In this document: one piece after another, positions 16,143 through 52,217 of the stretch
Layout of the letters: each line of letters starts with the position of its first letter
How positions within the stretch are numbered: position 1 is the stretch's first letter
Source: Brachynemurus nebulosus
Lineage: Eukaryota; Arthropoda; Insecta; Neuroptera; Myrmeleontidae
NCBI GenBank assembly: GCA_035578155.1
Contig: JAPWDM010000005.1
Coordinates: forward strand, 41,864,365 to 41,928,364
Direction: 5' to 3'
Length of the DNA: 64,000 nucleotides
Program-made: the position numbers and the translations under genes
The notes under the pieces: generated by a model
The model's input: the letters and a program-made list of their open reading frames with translations, nothing else
What the model was told of the DNA's origin: nothing
Databases searched by the model: none

Positions 16143-17793
16143 TTAGAAACAATGATCAACAGATGGCGCCTGTCCGCCGGAACATTTTCTCACCCAGCCA
16201 TGCCAGGCACTAAATCCATGCCGTTTGTAAATTTTCTTCGTGCACTTCACTGCTTGTCTAATGTCGTCCGTTAATAATTCTGTAAAAATGAAAATTAATT
16301 GAAATTAAAATTGTATCATAATATTTTAACGAGAAAGTGGGAATTTGTTTCAAATAAATGTAAAAAAGTATTGAGATAATTTTAATCGGCGCCCAGTTCA
16401 AATACGCGAAGGTGCAAATATCATATCAACTCAATTTACTAGCGTACACTTTTCTTACCGGTCAGAGTGCCCGATCAGAATGCAACCGGCAAGCATCCTC
16501 ACCCAGACCTCTTTTTCTTTTTTTTAGTATGCCAAAACAGAAGTGCTAATGAAGATAATACATCGTCGTCATTTTTTTTCACGAAATTGGCACAATGGTG
16601 CAATCAATACGATCATTCCAAGTTGTTAAATAATTAAAATTGACATATATTCTAGTATGACCGGTTAACAATCCCGAGCGCCCAGACCCAGGGCCGGCGA
16701 GAAAAATGGCGGGCCCCTGTGCACAATAAAAAGTTTTCAAACATTTTTCTCCAAAAATACAATTGGCCAGCAAAAAAACAGAACATCTTCAACTTCTTCC
16801 GGACCCCTAATCGAAGCTACGACCCCCCTTTTTAGATCCGGCCTCCGGAAAATTGCTCCATCCTCTCGCTGGCCATGCCCGGACCGGCTAGAATCAGAAT
16901 GTATGCACCTGGTCTTAACCACTTTCTTGGCTTACCGTGACTGAACTGTTATAAATTCAATTAAATAAGATGAAAATGTGTATCCCAACAGAATCTACGA
17001 AAATACCATCGCTGTTTATTGTATTTCCTTATTTATTATCTGTATTTTCAAAACAAAAGTTAGTATTAAGTTCTTTTACATTAAACAAAACATTAGAGTA
17101 ATATATGTATTTTAACTTGCGAATACCAGTTCTAGAATGAGTAATCTTTATTACAGGAAAACATGCTATGTCGCCATTAAAAAGAAATATTCCTTCTTAT
17201 ATTATCAATAATTGTCATCTTCATTTACACCGAAACCGTTAAAGTTAAACATTATCCCCTTCGAAAATTAACCAAAATTTATAATAAAAAGAATGATACA
17301 GTAGCGTATGAAAACGACTATGAGAATTTTCCTCCAATTCTTCAATATAATTAATATTTTTATTTAAGTTAAAAGTTTTTTTTTTTTAATTTTGTAATAA
17401 TTCATGAAAATAAAACATTACCGCCACAATCAACATTGCAATCCTTTCCCCTTTTTCCATGTGCACACCAATATCTGTCATTAATCTGGAAAAGCCCGTA
17501 ATCATGACTGCCATCTGAATTTGGCCCGCCAACAGCTGCAGTGTTTCCAGAACTTTCGCTTAAAACTAGACAAACCCCTAAAGAATAATTGAAATATTAA
17601 TAATATTTAGCATTAATACAAATTTACCTTATTGTTAGCTTGAATTTATCTACTTACAATCATTCATTTCGTGTCTAGGAAAACCATGTTGTAATAACTC
17701 CCTAGCAATATCACACTGACTTAAAATTCGCGCCGAAATACTTTGGACAACAATTAAGACTAAACAGAGTATTATAGAACGGTTCATTTTCAT
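16143..17793 (-). CDS. c-type lysozyme 1 (three exons)
   Basis: Secreted GH22 lysozyme that cuts the MurNAc-GlcNAc bond of peptidoglycan. Exons in transcript order: 17793-17658, 17577-17422, 16279-16143, joining in frame to 142 residues. The signal peptide is about residues 1-21. The mature part starts RILSQCDIA, has WVCLVLSES with catalytic Glu53 and [11 protein letters not shown] with catalytic Asp71, and eight cysteines as in the family. Length fits insect lysozymes (about 140). Intron positions match lysozymes 2 and 3, so the three are tandem duplicates. A second in-frame Met two codons later is possible. The 1.1-kb second intron carries a GC-rich hAT-like remnant. The enzyme looks intact; whether it is digestive or immune cannot be decided here. 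Confidence 0.95.
16687..16905. mobile_element. GC-rich hAT-like remnant in lysozyme 1 intron
   Basis: Begins CAGGGCCGGCGAGA and contains GGCGGGCCCCTGTG; near the right side is TCTCGCTGGCCATGCCCGG. It resembles other CAGGGCC-type GC-rich elements in this window (7676, 36830, 46815), but a clean right end and target duplication were not found. Confidence 0.35.
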
Positions 17794-17828
17794 TTTGTTG
17801 ACAAAAAAATCTCAAGCTTACACGAAAT

Positions 17829-17838
17829 TTAAATATAA
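17829..17838 (-). promoter_or_regulatory. Possible TATA element of lysozyme 1
   Basis: TATATTTAAA-like sequence on the minus strand about 40 bp before the ATG. It is weaker than the TATA boxes of lysozymes 2 and 3. Confidence 0.35.
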
Positions 17839-17839
17839 T

Positions 17840-19340
17840 AAAGAAAAAAATACTATAAGCGAGTAGATTTACAAATTTTTCGAAACAGTAACGGTATTAA
17901 CTGTTTAAAAAATGTAACAATGACTCAGGAGTTACTTTTCACTCGACTGTTATTTGAATTTATATATAAATATTTGTCACATACGTACCGTTATAAACTC
18001 TCACATTATCAAATATTTCCAAGAAAAAAATTATAACCCGATTAGAACAAATTTTTCTCCTCTACAAAATATAGTGTCATATTTACACAGGAAAATGTTA
18101 GATAAAAATAAAGGTAAATACGCATTATTTAATCATTTTTATCACAATTGTACTTCAATGTCTTCATTAATATTATTTAATTTTCTTTTTCTTTATTTAC
18201 ATTTATTTTATTGAATAATACAATAAAATATTAATTAATATTACTTTGTTTATAATTAGCTGAGGTCACGTATGTAGTTGGTGCATTTTTATAAAAAAAA
18301 AAAAATTACAATAGTCAATAGTTATTAAAATCAGTGGTGTCGAAACTTTTCTCTCACTTCGCAGTTTGTCCTATTTCAGTTACTAATTTGCTTAGAAACT
18401 TCAATCGTAAACCAATTTTAAATTTAATATTCGACAAGCACAAAAATTATAACAATTAAATTAAATTATTGGAAGTGAGCCTACACATTTTTCAATGTTT
18501 ATTCAAACAATAAACATTTTTAAATATGTTTCACAGAAATAAAGCTTAAGTTGGTGATTGTTAAACGTTTGCCAACTATTTAGTAATGAAATTTAGTTCT
18601 TTTTCTTTATTGATTTTTCGATTTGAATCTGGAAAGAAGAAAAAATGTTTGGAAATGTTTCAAGAACGGATTTAAACTTTTTGTTGCAACATTGCCGCAA
18701 AACATTTTTAAATAATAAATATCTGCAAGAATCTGTATGCTGCAGTGTACGATAGTTTTAAATATCAAGGTATAAGAAATAATATTCTTTAGAACTAGTT
18801 GTCATACTAAAGTATTAACACCTGTGTGACATGGTTATTTTCTTACATTTGAAAAGTTCATGGAATTTACTATTATCTTAATTACGTTACGCCACATCAA
18901 AAGGTAAAATTTGTACTTCTCAATTTCTATGAATTTTCTATGAACAAATGGATCTGTATATAATATTTCATGTTTAATTTTATTAAAATATTTAAATATA
19001 TTAATATATTCAAAATATGATTTTATGAAACAGTATCCGAAAGCTTTCAAATATTAAGTTTTAATAAATATGTATATTAAATTAAGAGAATATTGTTGAA
19101 TTTCAATGAAGTCAAATGATTTTTATACGTGAGCCGTCTGATAAATATGTAACATACTGAACGTAGTTTATATATTATCAATCTATAGTATCAATCTATT
19201 TTGAATAATTGTAAATAATTGTTGGGGTTTCAGTTCAAACAAACCAATCACGTTTCATGAATACCAAATTACAATAACCATTTTAAAGTGTTTATAATTT
19301 TTATATTGTCATAGATATAACCTTCTTGAAATTAATGGGG
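17840..19340. other. AT-rich intergenic stretch, no gene seen
   Basis: Only short low-complexity frames; nothing recognised. Confidence 0.4.
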
Positions 19341-20250
19341 CTCCCCTTTATCGCTCTTTAAGGGGGACCACTAGTGTGACCGCCAGAAAAAAAGTGATTT
19401 TTGGGAATTTTTTTAAAGAAATGTATGGAATGTTTTAATATTTTAAGGATATATTCGTTGATATATAGTAAATTCAAAATAAAATTTTTGAACAAGAAAA
19501 TTGAAAATTCAATGAGTTATTCGAGATCTCACAAGGCTCCAAAAAAAGAAGTTCCCCCACTGCTGCAGTGTTAGCAACCTTCACAGTGCCTGAAATCAAA
19601 GAAACCAAAAAGGCTATTAAACTAGAAGGTATTGCTCGTGCCGCGAACCTCACTAGAAAAAAAAAATTGAAATTTAACAAAATGGCGGAGTTTTTAAAAA
19701 AAAGTTTCAAATTTTCCTCGAAATTTTGATGACTTTTGGCCTGCGAAAATTACATATTTTTTTCGATCGGAGAACTGGAGGTTCATGGCACGAAGAAACA
19801 TATATAAAAGAAGCTGCAATAAGAATCAAATCGATCGGATTTGTCTTCGAGTTATAGCTGCAGCAAATTTGAAAAATATAGTTTTTCTTTATCTTACCGT
19901 TTAGTTTTAATCACTGGAAATTTTTACTAAAATTATTTATGATGTACTCACTATAACGGTCATAGTAAAACTAGATGAGTCGTTTAAATGTGCCAGAGTC
20001 TAGCTGCTCCACAACATGTGACTGGCAGCTACGTCTAAAAACTCCCGAACTATTAACCTTCATACATTTCTCAATACCTCAAAGTTAACAATGAAAATCA
20101 TAATCCGCTCTTCCGATGGCTGTAACTCAAAAATTATTTGAGATACGCACTTGAAATTTTAGTATGTTATTTTTGAACGTATAGACTATCAAAACATGCA
20201 AAACAAACTCCAGTATTTTTCTGTTTGTCTGTTTTCAAAAATTTAAGAAA
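19341..20250. repeat. Probable dispersed-repeat remnant, class unknown
   Basis: Starts with a GC-rich block GGGGGACCACTAGTGTGACC that resembles a transposon terminus, followed by homopolymer-rich and moderately complex DNA unlike the flanks. No matching inverted terminus was found in the neighbourhood, so this call is tentative. Confidence 0.25.
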
Positions 20251-20500
20251 GTTTTAAAATTAACTACTAATTTAAGCAGGTATTACCTTCTCAAATGAAA
20301 AATTGCTACTGGTTGATCTTGGTATCAAATAATCCCATTACATGTTAGGCACTAATTAAGAAATTAATTAAAAAGGATTAATTTTGTAATTTATTTTTTT
20401 TTATTAATTTTTCTTTTACTGAAAATAATAACAAACCTATCTATTAGCGATAAAACGCGGTACTATTTATAGTTACGTCTTTACCTAACAGGCACGTGGG
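20251..20500. other. AT-rich intergenic stretch, no gene seen
   Basis: Nothing recognised between the remnant to the left and the GC-rich island to the right. Confidence 0.35.
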
Positions 20501-20740
20501 ACACAAAGCCAAACAATAGCAACGCAAGCAGTGTGCGAAGTGCAGGCCCGAAGAGAGGGAGGAGTAGTCGGGGCTACAGCCCCGGGGGCCGAGCTTAAAC
20601 AGGGAGCCCGTAGCTTTCAGTAAGGAGCCCGAAACAAAGTAAAAGGAGCTTTTTTTGCTCGTCACTTTTTAGAGGGGGGGGGGGCGGTAAAATGTGTTTT
20701 TTCTCCTCGGTGCCCCCCATTCTTCTCCACGGCCTTGACT
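20500..20740. mobile_element. GC-rich repeat island, related to hAT-like elements
   Basis: Contains CCGGGGGCC, a run of G and the string TTTTTTTGCTCGTCACTT, which also occurs in the hAT element at 46815-47128. Ends are not defined. Confidence 0.35.
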
Positions 20741-20814
20741 AAGTGTGCGACCTCATATAGCTTGGCGCTCGATCCAAAGCTTCGATTTGCGAAGGGTATG
20801 CATAACTGACAAAT

Positions 20815-20912
20815 TTCTCTATATCTCTAAAATTTTATCACTACTACTGCCGTTTGTCTTAATTTTTCTATATCCCTAAAATTTTATATGTACTACTACC
20901 GTTTGTCTTAAA
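20815..20912 (+). repeat. Two-copy tandem repeat, unit about 49 bp
   Basis: The string CCTAAAATTTTAT with following CTACTAC and CGTTTGTCTTAA occurs twice with a few differences. Confidence 0.6.
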
Positions 20913-22314
20913 CGTACGTTTAATGCGTGCAGACCATAAATTCATTTTATTGTTAGAAATTTAAAAATCGCTGTTATTTGGAACTGGCTCATGAAAATTA
21001 TGACCATTTTCGTAGTTTTTAGATCAATCAAATAAATTTTTACTTAAAGTTGTCTCAATTATTTATCAACCTTTATGCGAAAATTCACTTTGTATAAAAA
21101 ATTTCTTATTTTAGGTAAGTACCTATTTAATTTTTTGAAAAGAATTGCTTTAAAAAATTCAACAATAAATTTTTGAAAAAATTAAAAATACAAAAATATT
21201 GGAGAAAAGTAAAATAAAGATATAATAATATAAGGAAAACTTTATATACAAGGTAACTTTTTTAAAGTTTTAAAGAAACTTAATTTTTCCTGCAAAATGA
21301 TTCTCACACAATTTCCATTTATAATTTTTTTTAATCGTAATAAATTTTCGTTTCATTAAATAATATTATTTATAAGAATTATAATTTTTAAATATCTATA
21401 AAGTACGTCTTTAGGCTCTGTAGATATTTATTTATTTATGGGTAAATTTCCATTTACTAGTTTTATGATGTCACCAATAATGTTTATTATTTGAACCAGT
21501 ATGAATTATTAATTTGTAAAAATAATTGAATTACTTGTACACTTTCGATATTCAATTTATTGTAAAATTTTTTTATTCTTTATTTTTTTACAATTTGTTA
21601 AACTCTCTGGAGTAAACTTCAATAAATTGCACAAATTAATTACTAAATATTAATATTATTGAGCGTATAGGGGTCACTTTAAAAATATGTGATTGGCTGT
21701 TCAACTCAAAAACTGTTTTAGAACTACTTTATCAATATTTACGAGTACAATATCATACGATTACATACTCATTATCTACAAATAGGGAATTTCTAATCAT
21801 TTTCCTTTTTACTTCAATAGTACAAATATATTAACTACTTTTTTTTCTTAAAATGTTGGGAGCCCACAGTAAAAAAACTGATATGTTTTTCCTATGATAA
21901 TACACTTTTCTTATCACCACAAAAGTAGAATATTCTTTTAACAGTATAAGTAAAATTTTTACAATTACATACTTCCTATACTATTGTTAGGAAAAATAAA
22001 TAGTGTGAGATTTCCGTTGTGTATTTCCACTAATTTTCGGCAAACATTTGTTGAAAATATTCGATGAGAAAGCTTTTCGACTGGATGAAAATATCTTGTC
22101 GTTGTTTCATCAAAATGGCTATCGAAAAAGCTTACGTATAGATATTTAACACATAAACATACTTATTTATACATAAGTACCTACTTTTTTTAACAGATAC
22201 TGAGTGCTTGATAAAAAAATTATATAAATAATAAAAAAACGCGTTTTTTTGATTAAAAAAAAGGAAATTTATTTTTTTATATTGACCATCGAATTACAAG
22301 CAAAGATTATTTTT
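20913..22314. other. AT-rich intergenic stretch between lysozymes 1 and 2, no gene seen
   Basis: No coding frame or element border recognised. Confidence 0.4.
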
Positions 22315-24744
22315 TTAAAAACAGTGATCAACTGATGGAGCTCGTCCCCCGGAACAATTATTCTTCCAGCCGTACCACGCATTGAATCCTTGTCGATTAT
22401 AAATCAGTTTAGCACATTGACTAGATTTTGTAATATCGTCAGAAAGTAATTCTGAAAAAACAAAGGGACTTACAACTCTTAAAATTTAATTATCTCTTTT
22501 AAGACTCACAACTCTTAAGTTTAAGTATTTAATGTATACAAAACTAGGTAAAATTAATCTAAAATTTAAGTTCATTAGTCATTATTCCGCTACTAAAAAA
22601 GTTAACTTTGTTTACTGAAAGTTAAAGCGTTAGCTTACTGAAAATGTAACGTAAGTTAAAGTTAACCGTTAACGTTAAATATTTCTAATGTTAAATAAGT
22701 CAGTTAATTAGTCAAAATGTCTACTAAGTATTAGTTAAATACGCAATACATTTTTGCATATTTTAAAAGGAGGCGTTTATTGTAGACATTTTAAGTATAA
22801 TTGAGGATTATGTCATACTTTACCATGCTTGCATAAGGTGCATATTTCCCTTCGTATACACTAAGATATTAAAATTGTCATTAGAGAGAAATCGGTAATG
22901 CTTAGCCCGAAAAATATCTTTTCCCGTGAACTTTCCACTACAGTACTAGAGGAGAACAACTTTTATAAAATAATCTTTTGAATTCGTGCTCAAAACTTCC
23001 CCAATATATATCAAAATATATATTTTATTCAGATACAATATTCTCAAATGTTATTTGAAATGTCTAATGGAAGGACATTCAGAGTCTGAAAGATATTTGA
23101 AAGATTTTTAAATTATTTGACCTCTTGTAACCTCTTGGTTCTAAGTTTGATAGTACTAATCTGACAAAAAATTACTTCTGAACTAACAATAAATGTATTG
23201 ACTTGAGACTTTAAAAATCTCTAGTTCGATACGAACTTATTCAAATTTTCTGAACTCTTTAGAAACCTGGACAGATTGACAGTACGTCAGAGCAATAAAA
23301 ACAAAAACGACAACAATGCAACAATGCAATAGTGGATGGACATGGCCGCAATTAGTGGGCGTACGTAAAAGTAACGAACTTATATTAAGGGGGGAGTTCA
23401 CGCCAGAAACAGCTAACAAACTAATTTTTTTCGAATCTCGTTTTTTGTTTTTACTTTGTTCTGTGGTTCTTTACAAACACGGTGATATATAAAACATGGC
23501 TAAAAATTTTTTTTTTCAATTAGAAAAATATTTATTTGTGAGCCGCTGCACAGCCAAGTTGCTGCTCTTTTGCAGACAACGCTCGCCCCCCTTCGCGATT
23601 TGATCAGTAATATTTAGTTTTGTTGTGTACATGAGTTATAGTATGCACGAAAAAGGAACAAGAGGGGACAATATATCGGGCTGGACAGTTTTAATAAACC
23701 GTGAGTAAACCGCTTCTTTTGTTATTATTTTTGTTTCTTACCGTTTCCCGAAAGTTATGTTTTTCCCGACAAGGAAAATCATATCTCAAGTTCTAGAAAA
23801 GATAGAGACTTAATTTTTTTTTAATTTTGTGCATAAACATATTGCGCATAAAGTGGAGTATGCTTTTTCCATTTGAACAATTGTAACTATTTTTAAACAT
23901 TTTTTTTTTTAAATTGGGTTTTATAATTTTTAGAAGTTTGGAATTACAATTTTATAGTTAATTTTTAAAATTACCTGAAACCCATACTCAGCTTTATGGA
24001 CAGGTCCTTTAGGAATAAAATAATAAAAAAATATTTAAAAAATATTCATTACTTTTTGAGATATGGCGTTCCTTGTAAACGTTTAAAAACTTGTGCAAAA
24101 GGGCCCCCTCCCCCCACAGGGAAGAGCAATGAATGTTTCAGAAACAAAATTTTCTATTTGAAACCCTCCCTAATTTGAAAAAAAATTCAACAAGCAAAAT
24201 AATCATAAATAAAAAAGTTGCTTTTTTATTTGAACTCCTCCCTTAATGGAAGTTTAATTTAACAGAAGTTAATAAAACCGTTAATTAGTTTCGAAAATTA
24301 ACTTAAAATTAATTCGGATTAACGATTAGCGAATAAAACGTTTTTCTTCATTCAATTTTATTTAATAATAAGTATACTATACCATTGCATTCAACATTAC
24401 AATCCTTTCCTCTTTTACCATGCGCGCACCAAAAACCATCATTGATTTGAAATAGACCATAATCATAGCTACCATTCCAATTGGGGCCACCTACGGCAGC
24501 CGTATTTCCACCACTTTCATTTAAAACTAAACACACCCCTTAAAAAGGAAAAAAATCAGAAAAAAGATAGCTCAGTTTTTAAAATCAGATATCTAGTTTA
24601 CTTACAATCATTTAGCAAATTTCTAGGCATTCCTTGCGCCAGTAGTTCATGTGCCAACTGACATTCGTTCAGTATTCTGGCCGAAACATTACTAACAGCA
24701 AGAAGACACACAAAAGTAATAAACAATACAGTTCTTTCTTTCAT
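22315..24744 (-). CDS. c-type lysozyme 2 (three exons, long second intron)
   Basis: Secreted GH22 lysozyme. Exons in transcript order: 24744-24606, 24538-24383, 22451-22315, joining in frame to 143 residues. The signal peptide covers about residues 1-22, then [13 protein letters not shown]. Catalytic Glu54 (WVCLVLNES) and Asp72 ([11 protein letters not shown]) are present, with eight cysteines. The C-terminus [11 protein letters not shown] is almost the same as in lysozyme 1, making these the closest pair. The second intron is 1.93 kb of mostly unremarkable AT-rich DNA; exon 2 can be read through the donor site for a few codons before a stop. No break was seen. Confidence 0.95.
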
Positions 24745-24803
24745 TGTTACCTATTTAATAATCGATCAAAGAATGATTTTCTTAAACCATCTTTTTGGAA
24801 CAG

Positions 24804-24811
24804 TTTATATA
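24804..24811 (-). promoter_or_regulatory. TATA box of lysozyme 2
   Basis: TATATAAA on the minus strand, 60 bp before the ATG, giving a predicted start about 30 bp upstream of the coding region. Confidence 0.65.
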
Positions 24812-26017
24812 TTATAACAGTCCAGATATGTAAATGTTTGTAAATAAACTGGTAAATCTTTTTAAGCCAATGTAAAAGTCAAGTGCATATTGTGGGAACA
24901 GTGGTTCCCAAAATTGATTCTTCTTTAAAAACAAAATTTACATTTAAAAGATAAGTGTAAGAGATAATCTTAATAATTTAGTTTGGAGATAACCTTAGTA
25001 CATTTGAACTTACTTCTAGTCCATTACCCTTATCAAATAAAAGAGCAAAAAAAAACTCTAACAGTACCGTAAACTTGGATAACTTTGGGACTGGTGAGAT
25101 AACTTTAGAACATAGCCAAATTTTCAGCTTTTGAATTTCCCAACAACCGTACGCGCTTCATAACTTTCAAGCGTTCACATTTCGTTGGAAACTTTCATAT
25201 GCGCTTGTACAACTGCAAACATCTCACAACCGCAGATATGTGTTTTGATGACTACATGTTTTGATACTAATTCCCTGTAGCATTGACATTTTTAATTATT
25301 TTATTTTAATTTATAGCCTTACAAATATAAATTTTCGTCACTTGATGAGATAGCAGTGGGACTTGACCAAAGCCCCTGACAACTTGATCTCCAAGTTCCG
25401 TAAATCTGAAATTTACCCTACTGGCAGATAATCGGTTGCCCTCCTAAAAAGGTTGCCCTGCGGAAGCCTGGATGAATCTATTTCTTCCATGTAGTTGTCA
25501 AGATTTTCCATGTAAACATTCTAATCACTGCTCACAAAGTAAAACTATATACCCATATTTTGATAGAGGAATCAACAATTAATATAAAATCACAATTTCA
25601 GCCAGTTAATTCAACAAATCTTAATTTTTACCGTGAAAGGCTATAAAAAATGTTCCAAAGTAACTTCAGTCTACGGTAGTAAAAAAACAAGAAGACCATT
25701 TAATGAAAAGTTGAAATGAATATTCTACGTTTTCACTTTACATTACGTGCCTCACTTTTTTCTCTAAAATGAAATTATTTTTTGAAACATTTTGACAAAT
25801 GGTGAAACTATTAGTAAAAAATTGATTCTACCTACTTAATACCAAATAATATCAAAAGAATAACCGGAATTTATCATCTAACCGTTGTACCTTAACATAA
25901 AATAATATAAAAATTTTTAATTAAAATAAATTTTTCAAATCGCTTAAGTTAGCGGATAATTAAATATTCAATAGAAGGAAGTTGCTAATACAACTTTGAG
26001 TGTTTATTAAACACCAA
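24812..26017. other. AT-rich intergenic stretch, no gene seen
   Basis: No coding frame recognised. A slightly GC-richer part at about 25340-25480 has no assignable product. Confidence 0.4.
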
Positions 26018-26019
26018 TA

Positions 26020-26565
26020 CAGTTGATCCTTTTTTTGTGCGGCAGAGGGGACCGCATAAAAAAAATCGCACAAAAAAAATATATTCAAAATAGCTATAAA
26101 AAGTATAGTTTGATCCAGATTGTACAAAAAACTTTTTTATGCGGTTGGTCGGGACCGCATAAAAAAAGTTTCATCGAAAAAGCATCACTCAAAACGCTCA
26201 AAACTTAGAAATTTCCTTAGAAGTTGCTTCTATAAACAAGATAAAGCATTAATTTACACGTAGAAACGTTTTATTTCAATTTTATAATATTATGAAAATT
26301 TTGAAAAATACATCTGTAATAAAATTAAATGATGCAATAACTTATATTCATATGCAATGTATTAAATGCTTAAAAGCCGTTAAAAAGTATTTTTATCAAA
26401 GAAAGTAATTATAGTAATTGTATAAGTTTCTTACTGTCTCGTAATTTTGATTCACATTATGCATTTTAATGTCCATTTTTTACAAACCGCATAAAAGAAA
26501 TCGCATAAAAAAAATCGCACAAAATAAACCGCACAAAAAAGACCGCATAAAAAAGAGTTCAGCTG
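26020..26565. mobile_element. pogo-like MITE with GCGG/T-run repeats, TA target duplication
   Basis: Ends CAGTTGATCC and GAGTTCAGCTG are imperfect inverted repeats flanked by TA (26018-26019, 26566-26567). Next to both ends there are repeats of the type ACCGCATAAAAAA or TCGCACAAAAAA (near 26050, 26155, 26485-26555). TA duplication with a CAGTTGA start fits Tc1/mariner/pogo. The chance frames here encode only Lys-rich low-complexity peptides. Confidence 0.65.
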
Positions 26566-26567
26566 TA

Positions 26568-26878
26568 TTGACAGATAAAGTGAAAATTTTTAGTGTACAT
26601 TGTTTTCTTAAAAGAGTGATTATTGATATCATTGATAAAAGATTTAGTCAAAAATATCATTAAAAATACCGAAAATAAATAATTACTTATCGATAAAAAG
26701 ATAAATAACATGTGGCAACTACTTTTATGATTTGGCTAAAATATCTTCATATAGTTTAATTTGGATCATAAAAGAGATTGCAATTTTTAAAAATTGCTAA
26801 TTAATCTAGTGAAAAAATTAAAAAAATAAAACTAAAAATTTTTAAAAATTTATTCAAAATTCTTATTTAATTACATAT
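26568..26878. other. AT-rich intergenic stretch, no gene seen
   Basis: Probably holds the lysozyme 3 3' UTR at its right end; nothing else recognised. Confidence 0.4.
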
Positions 26879-27457
26879 TTATTCAAAACAACGACTTAAG
26901 TCCGGTAAACGACGTTTACAATAGAGTGACCAACTTTGCCAAGCGGTATATCCATGAATGTCTTTTATTATTTCGGCGCAATTTAATGCTGCAGTGACAT
27001 CATCAGAGGTCAAATCTACACGAAGAATAATTATAAATTAATTATCACAAAAGTTGTTTAAGAGTTTTAATTCTACTTACCGTCACATTCAACAAGACAG
27101 CCGCCACCTGGCTTGCCATAATCGCACCAATAATTATCACTTACAAGGAATAGACCATAATCATAACTTCCGTCCAAACCTGGTCCACGAATAGCTGAAG
27201 TATTGCCATGGCTTTCGTGTTCTGCTATACAAACATCTAAGCAGAACAAAATTAAATTTTATGTCTACAGTTTTAAAAAACATTATGGCAAAATTACTGT
27301 TGTAGGACCCTTAAAAAAGCTTTTACTTACAGTTTGCTAAATCTTCCCTCGAAACTCCAAGTTTATCGAATTCAAGCGCTAGTTGACATTCATTCAAAAC
27401 TCGGCAACTGACTGAAGCCACAACGAGGCTTAAGATAGTGATAATTAAAGACTTCAT
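26879..27457 (-). CDS. c-type lysozyme 3, divergent (three exons)
   Basis: Secreted GH22 lysozyme. Exons in transcript order: 27457-27331, 27236-27081, 27015-26879, joining in frame to 139 residues. The signal peptide is about residues 1-18. Catalytic Glu50 (VCIAEHES) and Asp68 (GSYDYGLF) and eight cysteines are kept. It differs from its neighbours: the motif after Asp is GLFLVSDNYW in place of GLFQIN, the loop after the third cysteine is glycine-rich (YGKPGGGC), and the C-terminus is RLPDLSRCFE. Introns are short (94 and 65 bp) at the same positions as in lysozymes 1 and 2. It is intact and probably active, though altered substrate-cleft residues suggest a different preference. Confidence 0.95.
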
Positions 27458-27507
27458 TTTGGTCAGTGGTTCAAACGATAATGGACTTGCTGGAAAGTGC
27501 AATCCTT

Positions 27508-27515
27508 CTTATATA
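27508..27515 (-). promoter_or_regulatory. TATA box of lysozyme 3
   Basis: TATATAAG on the minus strand, about 50 bp before the ATG. Confidence 0.65.
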
Positions 27516-28237
27516 AGTATTGTAACTATTAATAATAACAGATAAAATAATTTTTATTTCGTTGAGATTGTTGAAACTTTTAAACGTCAATATGTTTTTT
27601 CAACAATAGTGCCATTGAATTGAATTTTTTTTTAAAACTTATCTAAAGTTTTTCTTGAAAATATAGTGTAACAAAACACTTACCTATTTTCTTTGAAATT
27701 TTTTTCTCTTATTCTGATAATTTAACAAAGTATAGAATTCCATAAGTCTATACTAAACTAATATCATGAAAAGAAGTGTGAGTTTCTGTGTTTACATTAG
27801 AGATGTTACAGAGCTTTGACTACAACTTCGAAAGGTCGGAACTTTCTGTCCCAGTCGTACCTCCGAATCCAACTAAATCTAAGGGAAACTTTTAAAAAAT
27901 AAAAAAATGATTTGAGTATTCTACAAATCTCATTGATCTTTTAAAATTATTAATTTTCATCAAAACCATCAGAGAGGACAGCTAGTAAGCTACTAAACCC
28001 TACAAATCATAATATTATTTAAAATACATATCCAATAATTTCGCTTCTACCCTTTCAGGATTAACTATAACGCCTCGAGTGGATCAGATTCTCGATCAGC
28101 CTAATTTTATTCCAATTCTGTTTATTTTCTTGTACATATGGGCCCTAAACTATATACATAATTAAGTGTTGTATCAAAATTGTTCGACACTTTCTTAATC
28201 AATACTAATTTTTGTCATTCCATTTCTTTTGTTCCAG
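27516..28237. other. Lysozyme 3 upstream region and Pde1c upstream intron, no exon seen
   Basis: AT-rich; ends in the acceptor TTGTTCCAG before the first visible Pde1c exon. No further exon was identified here. Confidence 0.4.
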
Positions 28238-51699
<23,462 letters not shown>

Positions 51700-52068
51700 A
51701 CATATTCTCAATTTATGTTAGCAATTTATCAAATTTTTAGAACGTTTAAGTATAAATTCTTAATTCTATAAAAAATAAATAAATAAAAAATTTTAAAAAA
51801 AGAATAAATAAATAGATAAATAAAAATAGAAAAAAATGGTATTTTATAAAAACAATATCTTCTTCCGCCCCTTAATTACTTATGATTATGAAATAGTCAT
51901 GAATTGATATATAAATAAAATATTTTATTAAGATTTTGAAAAAGAGTGAACAAAATATCTTTAAAATTTTACTATAAAAAAGAATTTAAAATTAATTGTA
52001 AAAAAAAAAAAAATATATATTATTGCGCAATACTTGAACAGACTCGCATTTATATTAATTAGAAACAC
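51700..52068 (+). other. Pde1c 3' UTR and flank
   Basis: AATAAATAAATAAA strings (about 51773-51790) offer several polyadenylation signals soon after the stop. Confidence 0.5.
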
Positions 52069-52070
52069 TA

Positions 52071-52215
52071 GGGTAAAAGCCCCTATACCCGAACGCGTTC
52101 AATACCCGAACAGTTTTGGTATTTTATATATTAATGAAGTTATTTCTGAAAAAATAACGATAAATATTAAAGCTGTTCGAGTATTGAACGCGTTCCGATA
52201 TAGGGGCTTTTACGT
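52071..52215. mobile_element. 145-bp MITE, TA target duplication
   Basis: Ends GGGTAAAAGCCCCTATA and TATAGGGGCTTTTACGT; arms go on through GAACGCGTTCAATAC to about 45 bp with few mismatches. TA on each side (52069-52070, 52216-52217). Confidence 0.7.
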
Positions 52216-52217
52216 TA

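Noticed and set aside
19341..20250. Complete DNA transposon starting GGGGGACCACTAG
   Set aside because: No inverted partner of this end was found within several kb, so only a tentative remnant is listed.
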